Part shown: positions 27,401-40,200 of the stretch, in pieces
How the letters are laid out: every line of letters starts with the position of its first letter
How positions within the stretch are numbered: the stretch's first letter is position 1
Assembly (NCBI GenBank): GCA_024516035.1
Contig: CM044964.1
Location: forward strand, 15,076,575-15,140,574
Direction of reading: 5' to 3'
Length of the DNA stretch: 64,000 bases
Origin: Bactericera cockerelli
Taxonomy: Eukaryota; Arthropoda; Insecta; Hemiptera; Triozidae
The notes under the pieces: generated by a model
The model's input: the letters and a program-made list of their open reading frames with translations, nothing else
What the model was told of the DNA's origin: nothing
Database searches by the model: none
Program-made: the position numbers and the translations under genes

Positions 27401-28163
27401 TAACTTCCACTGAAATTTCATTAGCTGTACTCAAACTAGGTATGATGATAAGGAGAATAACCAATGCCAAAAAAAACTAGGTATGGTGTACGTATTAGCT
27501 GTATGTAGCAAAAAAGAAAAGTAAAAACTAGTGGTTAACTTCCACAGAAATTTCATTGGCAGTACTCCAAGTAGAATTTTATCAAAATCTGTTGAGTAGT
27601 TTCCGAGATTTGCGCGTTACAAGGAATATTTTTAATAGACCGACAGACCGACACAGAACCAAAGTTGCTCAGGAGGTTATGAAACGTCCAGAAATATGAA
27701 AAAAATTGAAATCGGAGCAAAAAAATATTTCATTTTTTTTTTTACAAAAACGAACACAATACTTCCGATTTCTAATATTAAAAATTTCTCGGAAGTAAAA
27801 TATTTATCACAATTATAAGATCTAAAAGTATCACAGGAAAAAAGAAATTAGTCGAAAAACGACAAAAACGTATCAGCTGTATATTTTTTTTTTTGTTGAA
27901 GTTTCCATTTATTTATTTTTTACATTATCATCTTCAACAAACAATGAGGGTATGGTATACGGTATACCCACCTTCAAAAGATAAAAATCTTCTGCTGAAG
28001 GTGGGAAAAAAATTCCTGTGATGCCAGCACAACCTCATACTTAGAGGTCACAGGCATCACAGTAACTCATTTTCTTTTTTCAAGTTTTTACATTATCTTT
28101 TAATATGTTATTGTCTTTTGTACATATAATTTTGATGTAAATAAATTATGATTGAGTATTTTG

Positions 28164-28200
<37 letters not shown>

Positions 28201-31200
28201 AGCCGGGCCGCGTCTCACCTGAAGTTCAAGTCGAGCACGGAGAAGAGGCCGGCGGCCAGGCTCTTGTTCTCCGCATCTACCACCAGCTGCCGCAGGGACT
28301 CGTACATGACGGGGTCGAAGAAGGCGAGGTCGTGGAAGCGAATGGGGCGGCCCAGAATGGCCTTGATCACGTGACGGTTGAGGAACAGGGGGCAGAGCTC
28401 GTTCTGCAGGAGACAGAGGCCGAGGATGCGGCCCGTGTTGCGGAACGCGTTGATGCGCTCGTACGAGGCTGTGAGAGGAAGCAATGATAATAATAATAAT
28501 AATAATAATAATAAGGGGGATAGCCACGGGAGAGAAAAAGATGGACTATACAAAGTCCATCATAAAATAACCTGCCCACATTATGAACCAAACAACTTCA
28601 GGAGACTTGATCTTCGGATTCGGATCCGAAGTTACAACACCAGGAGACTTGATCATATGATCCGCTCCTGGTGTAATACCCTTTGAAAGGTAATAATTAC
28701 CTTCCAAAGGAGGGAAAGTGGAAATAATAATAATAATATCACCTTATTTATACTGCCCGATTAAGACTATTAAAGTCCCATTAGTCCAGCAGTAAGCCCA
28801 AGACATATTTATTATGTGGTAAAAATCCCAAAGGAGAGGATAACTTGTCATGTCCTGGCTGGGTTTCGAACCCACGACATCTGGATTTTCTGGATCCACA
28901 GAGTGCCACCTTTACCACTGAGCTACTTGGACAGACATGAATGATGGGTTACGGACGGTGGAAAATATACAAAAGAAGCTGATTAAAAAATAATATAATT
29001 TGAAAAAAAAACCTTAATTTTTTCCATGAATGAAAATGAATTTAAGGAGAGGTCTCTTTTTTTCAAGGTAAAACCATGTGAATGTCATACAACGGCGAAG
29101 GGAATCCTCATGGATAAATGGCAGTTTCTGTGACAGTTTTACAGGGATGACAAGCTCATCTCCATGGGAAATATCAACCGGTTCTATGAGAATAAAACTG
29201 AGTCGAAAGAGGTTAGGAGTTAGAACCAGGTGATACCATCAGAGGAATACGTGTATATCTCTACTCCAGTGATGCAGGTCACAGCAATTACACAATTTTC
29301 TATCTTGAGCTTTTCTTTATTGAAACTAATTTAGGACTACAAAAGAGTTTTGTACGCACAAAAAGTACCTGTTTGAACAATACAAAGAGCTCTAACCCTG
29401 GCCACATGAAGGGTCCACCCTGTATGTGTAAGTTTTGTACGCATGGTACATGTAAACCGGTTCCTGCAATACATTAAATTTGAAATACACAGAGCCCTTA
29501 CCTTTGCCTTGTCGCGGGGAGTAGAAGCCCTGCTTGCCGGGGCAGTAGAAGAGGGGCGCATTGTCCTCGCCCCCCGCCCCCGTGACCCCCTCCTCTCCTC
29601 CTGCCTCCGTCTCCCCCTCCAGGCGAGATGTGGAGGACTTGCGGCTGCCCCTGAGCTGGCGCCCCCCGCCCCCCCTGTCTCCCCTCCACCCCCTCCTCCG
29701 CTCTGGTTCAGACTCACCAGCACATCGATGTCTGGGAACAGGGACACATTAGACAGGGGATAACGCTAATCATGACAGTGCGAGTGTAATCAATCATATT
29801 TAGGTAGTGAAGTCATTGGAATAATTCTTTTTGATATCAAGTTCATGAGTTATGTCTTTTTTACATAAATATACAACCAACAAAAAAAAATCACAAAATT
29901 TAAACACTTATGACAAGAATAAAAAAAAAAAAAAAAAACAAAAAAAAAAACATATTGACTAGCCTATAAAAAAACACTTATGACTAGCTTATGAACCACC
30001 TATCTAAATAGCTCAGAAGTTCTACCATAGAGCAGGTTATTGACTAAAAGCAAGTGTCGATAAAATAAAATCGATTGATTAGTGTGACTGTATTAAATTT
30101 GTCATTATCTCACCACAATCGTGCTGCCATAATCACTCAAACTTGCCTTAATAAAATATTTGCCACACCAGGGACTCAGGTTACCAGTCCACCTCATTTA
30201 AACAATCGAGCTTTTTTTTAAACAATCTTTCCATTTATTTGTATAAGATACAATTATTACAATAAAAATAATCGGAAGGCCTACCCTTCTTATTGTATCT
30301 ACTGGTGTTAGTCATGCATCAGAATACTAATAATAACAAATAATAATACCAACAAAAAAATTTCAATTTATTTTAGGGATTCCTAATGATTGGTGTTTAC
30401 CTATATTTAAACTAACTTTAATGAGAGAAAAAGTTAGACAGCCAAATTTGACCCGAGTCAGAATACTTTTACCCTTCGACATGAGTGTTTCAGTTTTACA
30501 ATTTGCCTAATTTTCACTCTCTGTTAGGGTTCAGGCCATGGAAAATGGAACAGTCATCTCTAATACACCATTTTAGATTTAGAAAATTGAGATGATTTTA
30601 AATTTAGAATTTTTTGTGATTATCAGTATTTCTTTCACTTGCTCACCCATAAGGTTCTCGGAGCTCAAGTCGTGTCCGCTCAGGTGCAGCAGAATGTCCA
30701 TTGCTTCCTCCACTTTCTGTCTGAGAGCTTCATCACTAGCTAGGAGCATGAGGAGCTGTGCTGGGGACAGCTCTAGCAACATGCCTGTGATCTTGCCTGC
30801 GAATGAGGGCCTTAGCGAGTGGACCTGGAAATCATGATATTAGAGTTAATATCATTAATTACGCTCTTAGTCTCATTTGGAATTTGTTAATGCAATTCGA
30901 AAAGATACGATGAGCAAAGCGATTCAAAGTGAGTGCTTCTGTCCAAGTGATACAAAAAAAAAAAAAAAAAAAAGAAATGAAAGAAAAAGTAATTCATATG
31001 AGAAACACATGAAATTATCATTATCTGACCTGGTTGCAGGGTTTTCAGTGAAACCCTTACAATTAACACTGCGACCTAATTAGATCTATTGTGACCAGTT
31101 GATTCTATTCGGTTTTAACGTCGTGATTTGAGATAGTCAGGACGGGCGTTTTACTCTCCATTCGCTGGGAATCGTACCAGCTACCCACATTAACCTCACC

Positions 31201-34200
31201 CAGCCTGGGTAGCCAGCGGAAATGCCAGCCTCACGTGTTTGGAAGGGACAGAATTTTCTGTGCGAAAAGTCTGCCCCAACCGGGAGTCGAACTCGAGACC
31301 TCTGGACTACGGGCAGTAGTCACAACCATTACGCCACGGAGGCTGGCTTAACACATGAAATTACACATCGCCGTGACTAAAGCAACACCGCCTAAGTAGC
31401 ATTTTTCAAAATTGAGATTTTTGTTCTAACGAATAGAAATGATCGTTTTGCACCTTGTGACGAAGTTTTTTTTCTAAAATTCCAAAAGATGGCGCTGTAG
31501 TTTCATTTTCAGTATCTCCGCACATCTGATTTTGGCTACCAACACCGCCTATCATTCAGTTCTTATTGCCTCCTGTAAAATTGCAAAAAATTAGATAGGC
31601 GGTGTTGCTTTGGCTGCGACGATATTATAAAATTACAGAAGAAAATAATGGGAGTGTGGTCTCACCCTCGGGTAGAGGCGGTCCCCTAGCTGCTGCTGGT
31701 GCACGGTGAGGTGGGAGTTGACGATGTTCATGGAGGAGGAGCTACCCCCCTCCCCGCCCCCCCCGCTGCTGGCCCCGCCCCCTGAGGGCGTGAAGGGGCG
31801 GGCACTGATGGAGAGTTGACGGCGCGGCTCACGGCGACTGCTCCCGCCTGCAACCAATGCAATGGGGAGTTCCAGTTAGTGAGGTTGATATGGTCAATAA
31901 TAATAATAATGAGAGGGCTATAATAACTTTCATATTTTCCATTTAATTTGGCTGTCTGGCTGGGGGACTATAAACAGGGAGTAGACCATCAGTCTGGCTG
32001 GGGGACTATAAACAGGGAGTAGACCATCAGTCTGGCTGGGGGACTATAAACAGGGAGTAGACCATCAGTCTGGCTGGGGGACTATAAACAGGGAGTAGAC
32101 CATCAGTCTGGCTGGGGGACTATAAACAGGGAGTAGACCATCAGTCTGGCTGGGGGACTATAAACAGGGAGTAGACCATCAGTCTGGCTGGGGGACTATA
32201 AACAGGGAGTAGACCATCAGTCTGGCTGGGGGACTATAAACAGGGAGTAGACCATCAGTCTGGCTGGGGGACTATAAACAGGGAGTAGACCAGCATTGGC
32301 TTGGTTCTGGGTACCCTTGTCAATTAATAGCCTCCTTGTAAAGACAGTGGTAGAAGTGCTGAGTCATTCCTCCACTGTCTGGCTACCATCATTGACGATG
32401 ACGCCACCCTATGATGATTATATTGTTACCTCAAATTTTATTTTGAATTAATAAAGAAAGAAAGTACTTGAAAAAAAATACTCTGTTTATACTGCAAAAA
32501 TGAGACTTAAACCAAATTCTAAAACAGGATTAGATTTAATTTAAGCGGACACTATCTCCTAACTCGGGCTATAGTGCAATGTGATTGGTTGAAAACTCCG
32601 GGCACTAAGATTTCTATCTTTAGAAGGTGGGTATACACACCCTAATTGTTTGTTAATGATGTTATTTTGTAGAAATAAAAACATAGAAACTTGAAAGAAA
32701 AGAAATATACTCGTATATGTATAGAGCAGGGCTGCCCAACAAGTCGATCGCGGAGTGATTATGGGTCGATCACGACCAAAGAGGTGAGATGACATTCTAA
32801 AAGTCTACATCTCAAAAGTACAAAATGATTGTGAACGAGGTTTTCTGGCATCGCGTCGATCGTTGATTATTTGAGACTTTATAGTAGATCTTCTTCTGTA
32901 AAGTGGTTAAGCACTCGCTCAGTGGTTAAGCACTCGCTTGCCATGCGGAAGGTCTCGGGTTCGATTCCCTGTGCCGACAAAAATTTGTATTCTTAATTTG
33001 GTTACAATTGTTTGTAAGGGATACCTTCCGGTGCGCTCGTGTTGACCCAGCACCTAAATGGGAAGTATTGTGTCTCTTCTCGCCCATCAGAGGGGAGGCA
33101 TACTACGGGATGGGCAGGCTACAACACAGACCACAAGCGTCTACAGTAGCTCCTGTTTCATGGCTACGAAATAAAAAAGGCTGTGAAACACTCATCTTTA
33201 AAAAAAAAAAAAAAAAAAACAAAAGGTTGGGCACCCCTGGTAAAGAGTTTAGTTTAGTCGTATTTTTTTTTTCTTTATAACCAAAAAACATTTCTAGGTT
33301 AGGTTGTTTCCTAATATTTCCATTTTCATTCGTGAAAGAAAAATGCGTTTGGTTACTTTTAAAGATAAACAATGGACTTAACCTATGGACTTAGAACTGG
33401 AAGTAAGAATTTTCTACTTCCACTTTGGTTAACTTCGGAAGTGGAAATTTATCCTCTTCCAAAAGAAAAATGACTTGCTTCCAGTTTGGTTCATTTTATT
33501 CCCGTTTGGTTAACTTTGGTTAGAAAGAAAAATAGGGTTTTTATTTTATTTTCTATGACCACGGTTGGAACCAAAAACCCCCGGTGACGGTGACGGCGGT
33601 GACACTGACCTGAGGCGGAGGCATTGTTGGAGGTGAGCGAGGGAGACCGCAGCCGGATGTAGCGCGGCACAATATCCCTGTCCCGGTCCCGCAGCCGCTG
33701 CAGCACCCCCCCGTACTGGCTGCTCGAGTAGCGACCACTGCCCGAGCCGCCGCTACCTGACACACCGCCGCTGCTGGTAGCGCCCGCCAGCGTACACTCG
33801 AGATTGGGCAGCGGCTCGTTGCTCAGGAGTGCCTGGAAAGGGAAATTATTTCTTAGAGTTTCACATACATTATTTAATAATAATAATAATAATAATGTTA
33901 ATATTGTCTTCAATAATGTCATTAATGTTGATAATGTTCATGGATGGTAATGTTGATGATATAGACATTATGATAGATGACACTTTTAATGTACATGTTA
34001 TGTATTTTATTTATTATATGTAGGTATATATTTGAATACATTTACTAACAGTAATACACATCTTCCATAGTAGAACAAACTGGAAGTGTGCCCAGCACAC
34101 TAGCCGCATTCCCGTGCTGTATTGCAATGGACAGTCTTTGCATTAGGAACATACAGTATTGTTTTTCGAGATAAAGAGAGTTGAAGAGAAATATTAGAGG

Positions 34201-37200
34201 AAATATTTTTTTACTCATTTGGATTCTGATCCCCTGAATAGTAGTAGTCAATGCAATGAACTTTAGAAAATTCAATTTAGTTCTGATGGACAAGAAGTGA
34301 CACAATAATTTCCATTTAGGCGCGCTGGGTTAACACGAGCGCAGCAAAAGGTATCCCTTACAAACAACTTTATTATTATTATTACTTTATTAAGTATAAA
34401 TGGACATTATGTACATGCAAATAATTATTTTAACAATAAAAAAAAAAAAAAAAAATGGAAACAATATATACAATAAAAATGAAAAAGAATAGAAAATATA
34501 TAAAAACATAAGTCCTAACTAAAGGGCGGGGTTATTGCCTATGGCGATCTCTTCCACACCCAACCCTAATTTTTTAATACAAATTAAATGTCGGCTCGGG
34601 GGATCGAACCCCGAACCTTCCACATGGGGGCGGGGACGCGTGACTCACCTCGGCGATGGCGGTGTAGAAGCTGCGCGCCACCCCCGAGCCCTCCCCCGGC
34701 TCGTCCTTGAACGTGACCTTGACCCGGGCGAACACCAGGGGCGGAGACAGCGAGGCTCCGCCCCCATTGCCTCCCCGCCTGTGGTGCGCCTGATACTGGG
34801 CGTTCAGCTCCTTGAACGTTTGGGTGATCAGCGCAGTCCTGTCTCTCTCCATCTGCAAGCAAACACATCGTAGATTTTTTATAATATTTTTTTTTTTTTT
34901 AACAAGATTTGTGCTTTATTTTTGTACATGTATGTATGTACGAATTTCTTCGTGGTGAAGCACAAGGCCTCTTCACAATTTTTGTGGGTAGCGCAGCATT
35001 ACTAAGAGCCTCCTTTACATTTCGAATTATTCTATTACATTAATTTCTTTTTACTCTGGTAATGCCGCCACTGGTCGTTATTCATACAAGTAACTACTCA
35101 TTTTTCCTCACGAGGTATGAGTGGACCCCGAACATCCAAGTACAGAGCAGAAAAAATCCTCCCCCGCTGGGAATCGAACCCAGGTCACCATGTGTGCAAT
35201 GCCTAGCGCGCTAACTCGCTCTGCCACAGTGACTACTTTATTTTTGTACATCACTTCATTACAATATTTTGAATAACATAATAAACTAGCGGGCTGTTGC
35301 CCGCTTTGCGGGCCGCGGCATGGCCGTGAAAGCAAAAAGACCTTTTTCGCCAATGGCAGGTGTTGTAGTGGGAATTTCGAAAAATCCCGTCTTATTGCAC
35401 ATCTAGACTATAAGACAAAGCTACCTTCCAAATTTCAGCTTCTTAGGACTTACCAGTTCAGAGAAACAGTGATGATCCGTCAGTCAGTCAGTGACTTTGA
35501 CATTTATATATTAAGATATATAAGTAATTAAAATGAGTCAAATAAAATACTTATGAGTATGCACTTATACTATCACACTAAGGTACCTGGGGAACCAGGC
35601 ACCTTGTTTTGTGATATTTTTATCACATTTTTTGTGACATATTTATCATACGCGAACAGGACTATAAACAGAGAACAGACTAGCCATTCTCGCCAACCCT
35701 CCTAACAAGCCAGGCTAGCTTGTAGTTCCCGAAGAGTTCAATAGCTTAAAAAGAAAAAGCCCAAGTTCCCACTACTGTTGATCATAGAAATACATAGTTC
35801 AGGACGAGCAAACTTTTCAACTTCAGTTTGCTGGAGACCATCACCCCCTTCAGCTGTGGCCAAACTGATTACAAAAACAATACAGATAAATGTGTATGCA
35901 TAAAGAAAAACATTTATCATCAATTATATTGCAATAAACAAGCAATAAATAACCTACATACTTTGTGTTGTTGCAGGATACGTGGATCAAAAACATATTT
36001 GTTCATGACAGTATACAGATACACCGTTGTATAGCACAATAGGCTTACACGCATGGTGACCTAGGTTCGAATCCCAGCTGGGTAGTCCCTTGAGTTCTCT
36101 TATATCCCGGTTTCCTGAAGTACTGTATTCTATACGGTTCCGGGTACAGTAGTTATAGGAGTGGAAGAGGAGGAATTTAGTGGATATTGGACACAGATTT
36201 CTGCTCTTTAGCCCCACACATTCTTTTGAATCAGTTGTTGTTGTAGCTACAGCTGGAGGGGTGAGTGATGGTCTTCAGCCAACTTTATTTCAAAGTTGGC
36301 TCGTCCTGAACCACCACATATTTCTATGTGCGATCAACCATCATGAGGACTTGGACTTTTCTTTATAAGCCATTAAACCCTTAGGAAGCTGCAAGCTAGC
36401 CTGGCTTGTAAGGGTTGGCTAGTCTGTTCTCTGTTTATAGTCCTCTCTAGCGGGACACTGGTCTTCTCCCTGTTTAACGTCCCCCAGCCAGAAATTTTTT
36501 AAATTGGTTATAATATATAATATTTACCCCCACTCTGGAAAAATAATAATAATAAAAAATATCCAGGTTCGTCTGTATAGATATTCTCACTACCCTCCTC
36601 TGGTGACTCACCTTGGCTAGGGTGAGGTCTCTCTCTCTCTTTCTTTTTCTCTCTCTCTTTCACTCTCTCTCCTCTCTCTCTCGCTCTCTCACTCTCTACT
36701 CTCTCTCTCTTTCTCTACTCACTCTCTCTCTCTTTCTCTACTCACTCTCTCTCTCTTTCTCTACTCACTCTCTCTCTCTCTTTCTCTACTCACTCTCTCT
36801 CTCTCTTTCTCTACTCACTCTCTCTCTCTCTTTCTCTACTCACTCTCTCTCTCTCTTTCTTCCCCTCTCTTTCTCGAAAAATACATCCAAGTTCGTCTGT
36901 ATAGGTATTCTCACTACTCTCCTCCGGTGACTCACGACTCCGGGGTTAAGTGGCAGAGAATGCCTAAGGCATTAACTTCGCCCCGGATTACAATACATTG
37001 TACATTTAAATTTAAATATTTTCTTTTCTATATCTAATTTTGTAAATATTGTTAATTTTTTTTTTATCTTTGTTAATAATTTATTGTTCTTTGTATTGTA
37101 TAAAAAATAAAGTGTAAATAAAAAAAATAAAACTCACCTTGGCCAGAGTGAGATCTCGGTTCTGCACGTTGCGCAGCTTCTCCATCTCTCGCCGGAACTT

Positions 37201-40200
37201 GGCCTCCTTCACCGGGAAGCCGCCCAGGTCAGACACGATGGAGCCGGGCTCCAGGCCCACGTCCTCCATGAACACGCGGCCAAACAGGTCCAGGGACAGG
37301 CGCCACCTGCCCAGCAGCAGCTCGTGGGACACCGCTTGACCTAGAGGGACACAGTTGTTAATATAATTATATATTTGCTCATTTATTGAAATGGTACATA
37401 CATTTATCTATGGGCTAATATAGCAGACATAAATTTGTTAATAATAATTAGAGGTTTCTGAAACATCTTCATAAGCTGCAGAGAGGACAAATATAGCTTC
37501 GTGATGGTTGTAGTGAGCATAATATGGGGCAGGACTTTCTTCTCTAGGTGCTTATAACTTTTCTAACACTACGGCATGTTTCAAGTAACACGCTTTTCTG
37601 TATCTTTCTTACAATGAAATAAGGCACGTTGATTTTCTTCGTGTGTTGATACAGTGAAGCATGGATCAAGCCATTGGTGGAAATTACAATTGGTATTGTT
37701 TCAACACTATTCATTTGCCACATGTCCTTAATTTCAATTCTTAGGTCTTGATTATTAAAAGGAAAAAAGTACAGACAAATAATAATAATAATAATAATAT
37801 CGCCTTATTTATACTGCCGATTAAGACTACTGAAGTCCCATTATTCCAGCAGTACGCCCAAGACATATTAATACGTGGTAAAAATCCCAAATGGGAGGAC
37901 AACTTGTCATGTCCCGGTTGGGTTTCGAACCCACGACCTCTGGAATCTCTGGATTCACAGAGTGCCGCCTTTACCACTGAGCTACCGGGACAGACAATAA
38001 TCGTTAATATTAAAGTAAAAAAATGGACAATATAAACAGAAAAAAATAAACATCAAAAATAAAATAAATACAGATGTGCTTACTAATGGGCGGGGTTATT
38101 GTCTATGACAATCTCTTCCACCCAACCTTTAATCAGTCAGAACTTGCTTTTACTCGCATCCTACTCGAGTATTCAGCACATGCACTCATAAGACTCAAAA
38201 CTCTTGAATACTTAGAAAACAATATACTCCGAACCCATAAAACACCTGCCAAACTTTCTAAGGGCAGATGATGTATTTGAAAGTGAAGAGTGAGCTAAAT
38301 GGGGTGCAATAGTTCTAATTAGGACATAGGAATTTCTTTTAGAAAAGACGCCCAGAAATAATGTAATGTACTCTTACTAAGGTCGGATGGAATCAGTCAA
38401 TATTTTTAATGGCAATGCCCGCAACTCCTTCACTTATATTTAGGCGTGAATTATAAGCAAGCTCGTTCTGAGTTTATTTCTTGATTTTTTATATTATTAA
38501 ACTTCGTTTTGTCTTTTGATAATTTCAATACAGCGTTATGTTTAATAATCTACTCTGTCAAAAACTCTTTCGAAGATGATAAACATATAAAATCCACTAG
38601 ACATAAACATATGTCTAGTGGATTTTATTTCAATATAATTATGTGGTGAAAAAACGTCCAGAAATATGAAAAAAAATTGAAATCAGAGCAAAAAAATATT
38701 TTTTTTTTTTTTTTACAAAAACGAACACAATAATATTAGAAATTTCTCTGAAGTAAAATGTGCCGACAACTTACCTATGAGACATTGAGTATTGGATCTA
38801 CTATTTGAGATTTGATTGTGCTGCGATGACGCTTCCTCTATCAGAGTATCACTGGTAGAATTGTCGTTCTCTACAACTATTGAGTTAATATTGTGCGGGG
38901 ATTGAGACTTGCTTGATTTGCTACCCAGCAGTGAGGTATTACTATTACTACTGTTTTCCTTTGATATTGACTTAGATTCCTGGAAATGAAAATAATTAAA
39001 TGCTTTAACCTAGAGCAGCTGATTTTTTCTCTCAAGAAAATAGAATTCTAAATATGTTTCAATGGATCAATATTACAAGAATACTGCCATAAAGTGAGCC
39101 GGATTCCAGATAGTTCGTATCAACTTGATGTAGGCTCTTCTTACTTTTTGCTTAGGTAGAGCGGAGCACCACCGCGCTCCTTGATAGTATAATTCTACTT
39201 TCTATTACCGTATAGGAGGTATTTTTATCTTTTCACCACTATCAAAGAAGGCCATCTAAGAAAAGTAAGAACCTAACCAGAAATCAGAACCCACAAAACA
39301 TTGGTATACAATGGTTACGAATACACACACGGGATCATTCCGTGTTCTCGGGTTGAACCAACAACCTAAGAGGCACTATGATATCTTTTGGACAAAAAAG
39401 AAAGGCAAAATGAAAATTGTTAGTCAAGTCATTAAGGCGTTAGCCTGGTAATCCAGGTAGCGTAGGAATCTGTTGGTTCGAATCCCACTCAATGCATGCA
39501 ATTTTTCCTCATTTATTTGAGTACGTGACCACTTAATAATAAAAACTCTGAGGGTTAGGTGTTAGAAAATGCATTGAACATTAACCTCGGCTGATGTTAC
39601 CTTCCACTTAAAAAGTATTATTATTCTGAAAAAAAAAAAAAAAAAAAACAATACTTTCTATACCTTAACACACCTAGCGCCAAGGCCTAAAACTGAAATT
39701 CTCTCTTAGGGCCAATTTTTTTTTTTGTTTCACGCGGTGTTTTCGTGTGCACCGGTGTTCACATGGCGCTAGAGACGTTAAAGGTAATAGAAAGTAATGA
39801 GAAAGAAATTCACTCACCTGCGATTTGCTACTACTTGAATGACTACTAAACAAATGACTATTATTATTACTAGACGAGGTGCTGCTGGAGCCATTGTTTA
39901 CATTGCTGTTGCTATGGTTACCGGCAGGCCCCGTGCCCGCTGCTCGTACTATCACACCTGTGGAGGATCGGACTGCCGATACGATGATGCCTGAGGACAC
40001 GGGACAGGAACGGGTTAACATCAAGTTTCAAATACATGAGAACAAGGGACAGCAACGGGTTAACATCAAGTTTCAAATACATGAGGACACGGGACAGGAA
40101 CGGGTTAACATCCAGTTTCAAATACATGAGGAAACGGGTCAGATAGATAGATATATGTTTTATTTGTAAAATTACCCTGACGGGTGTATACAATAGTCAA

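Noticed and set aside
36613..36930. 105-codon Ser/Leu frame
   Set aside because: Translation of the CT microsatellite.
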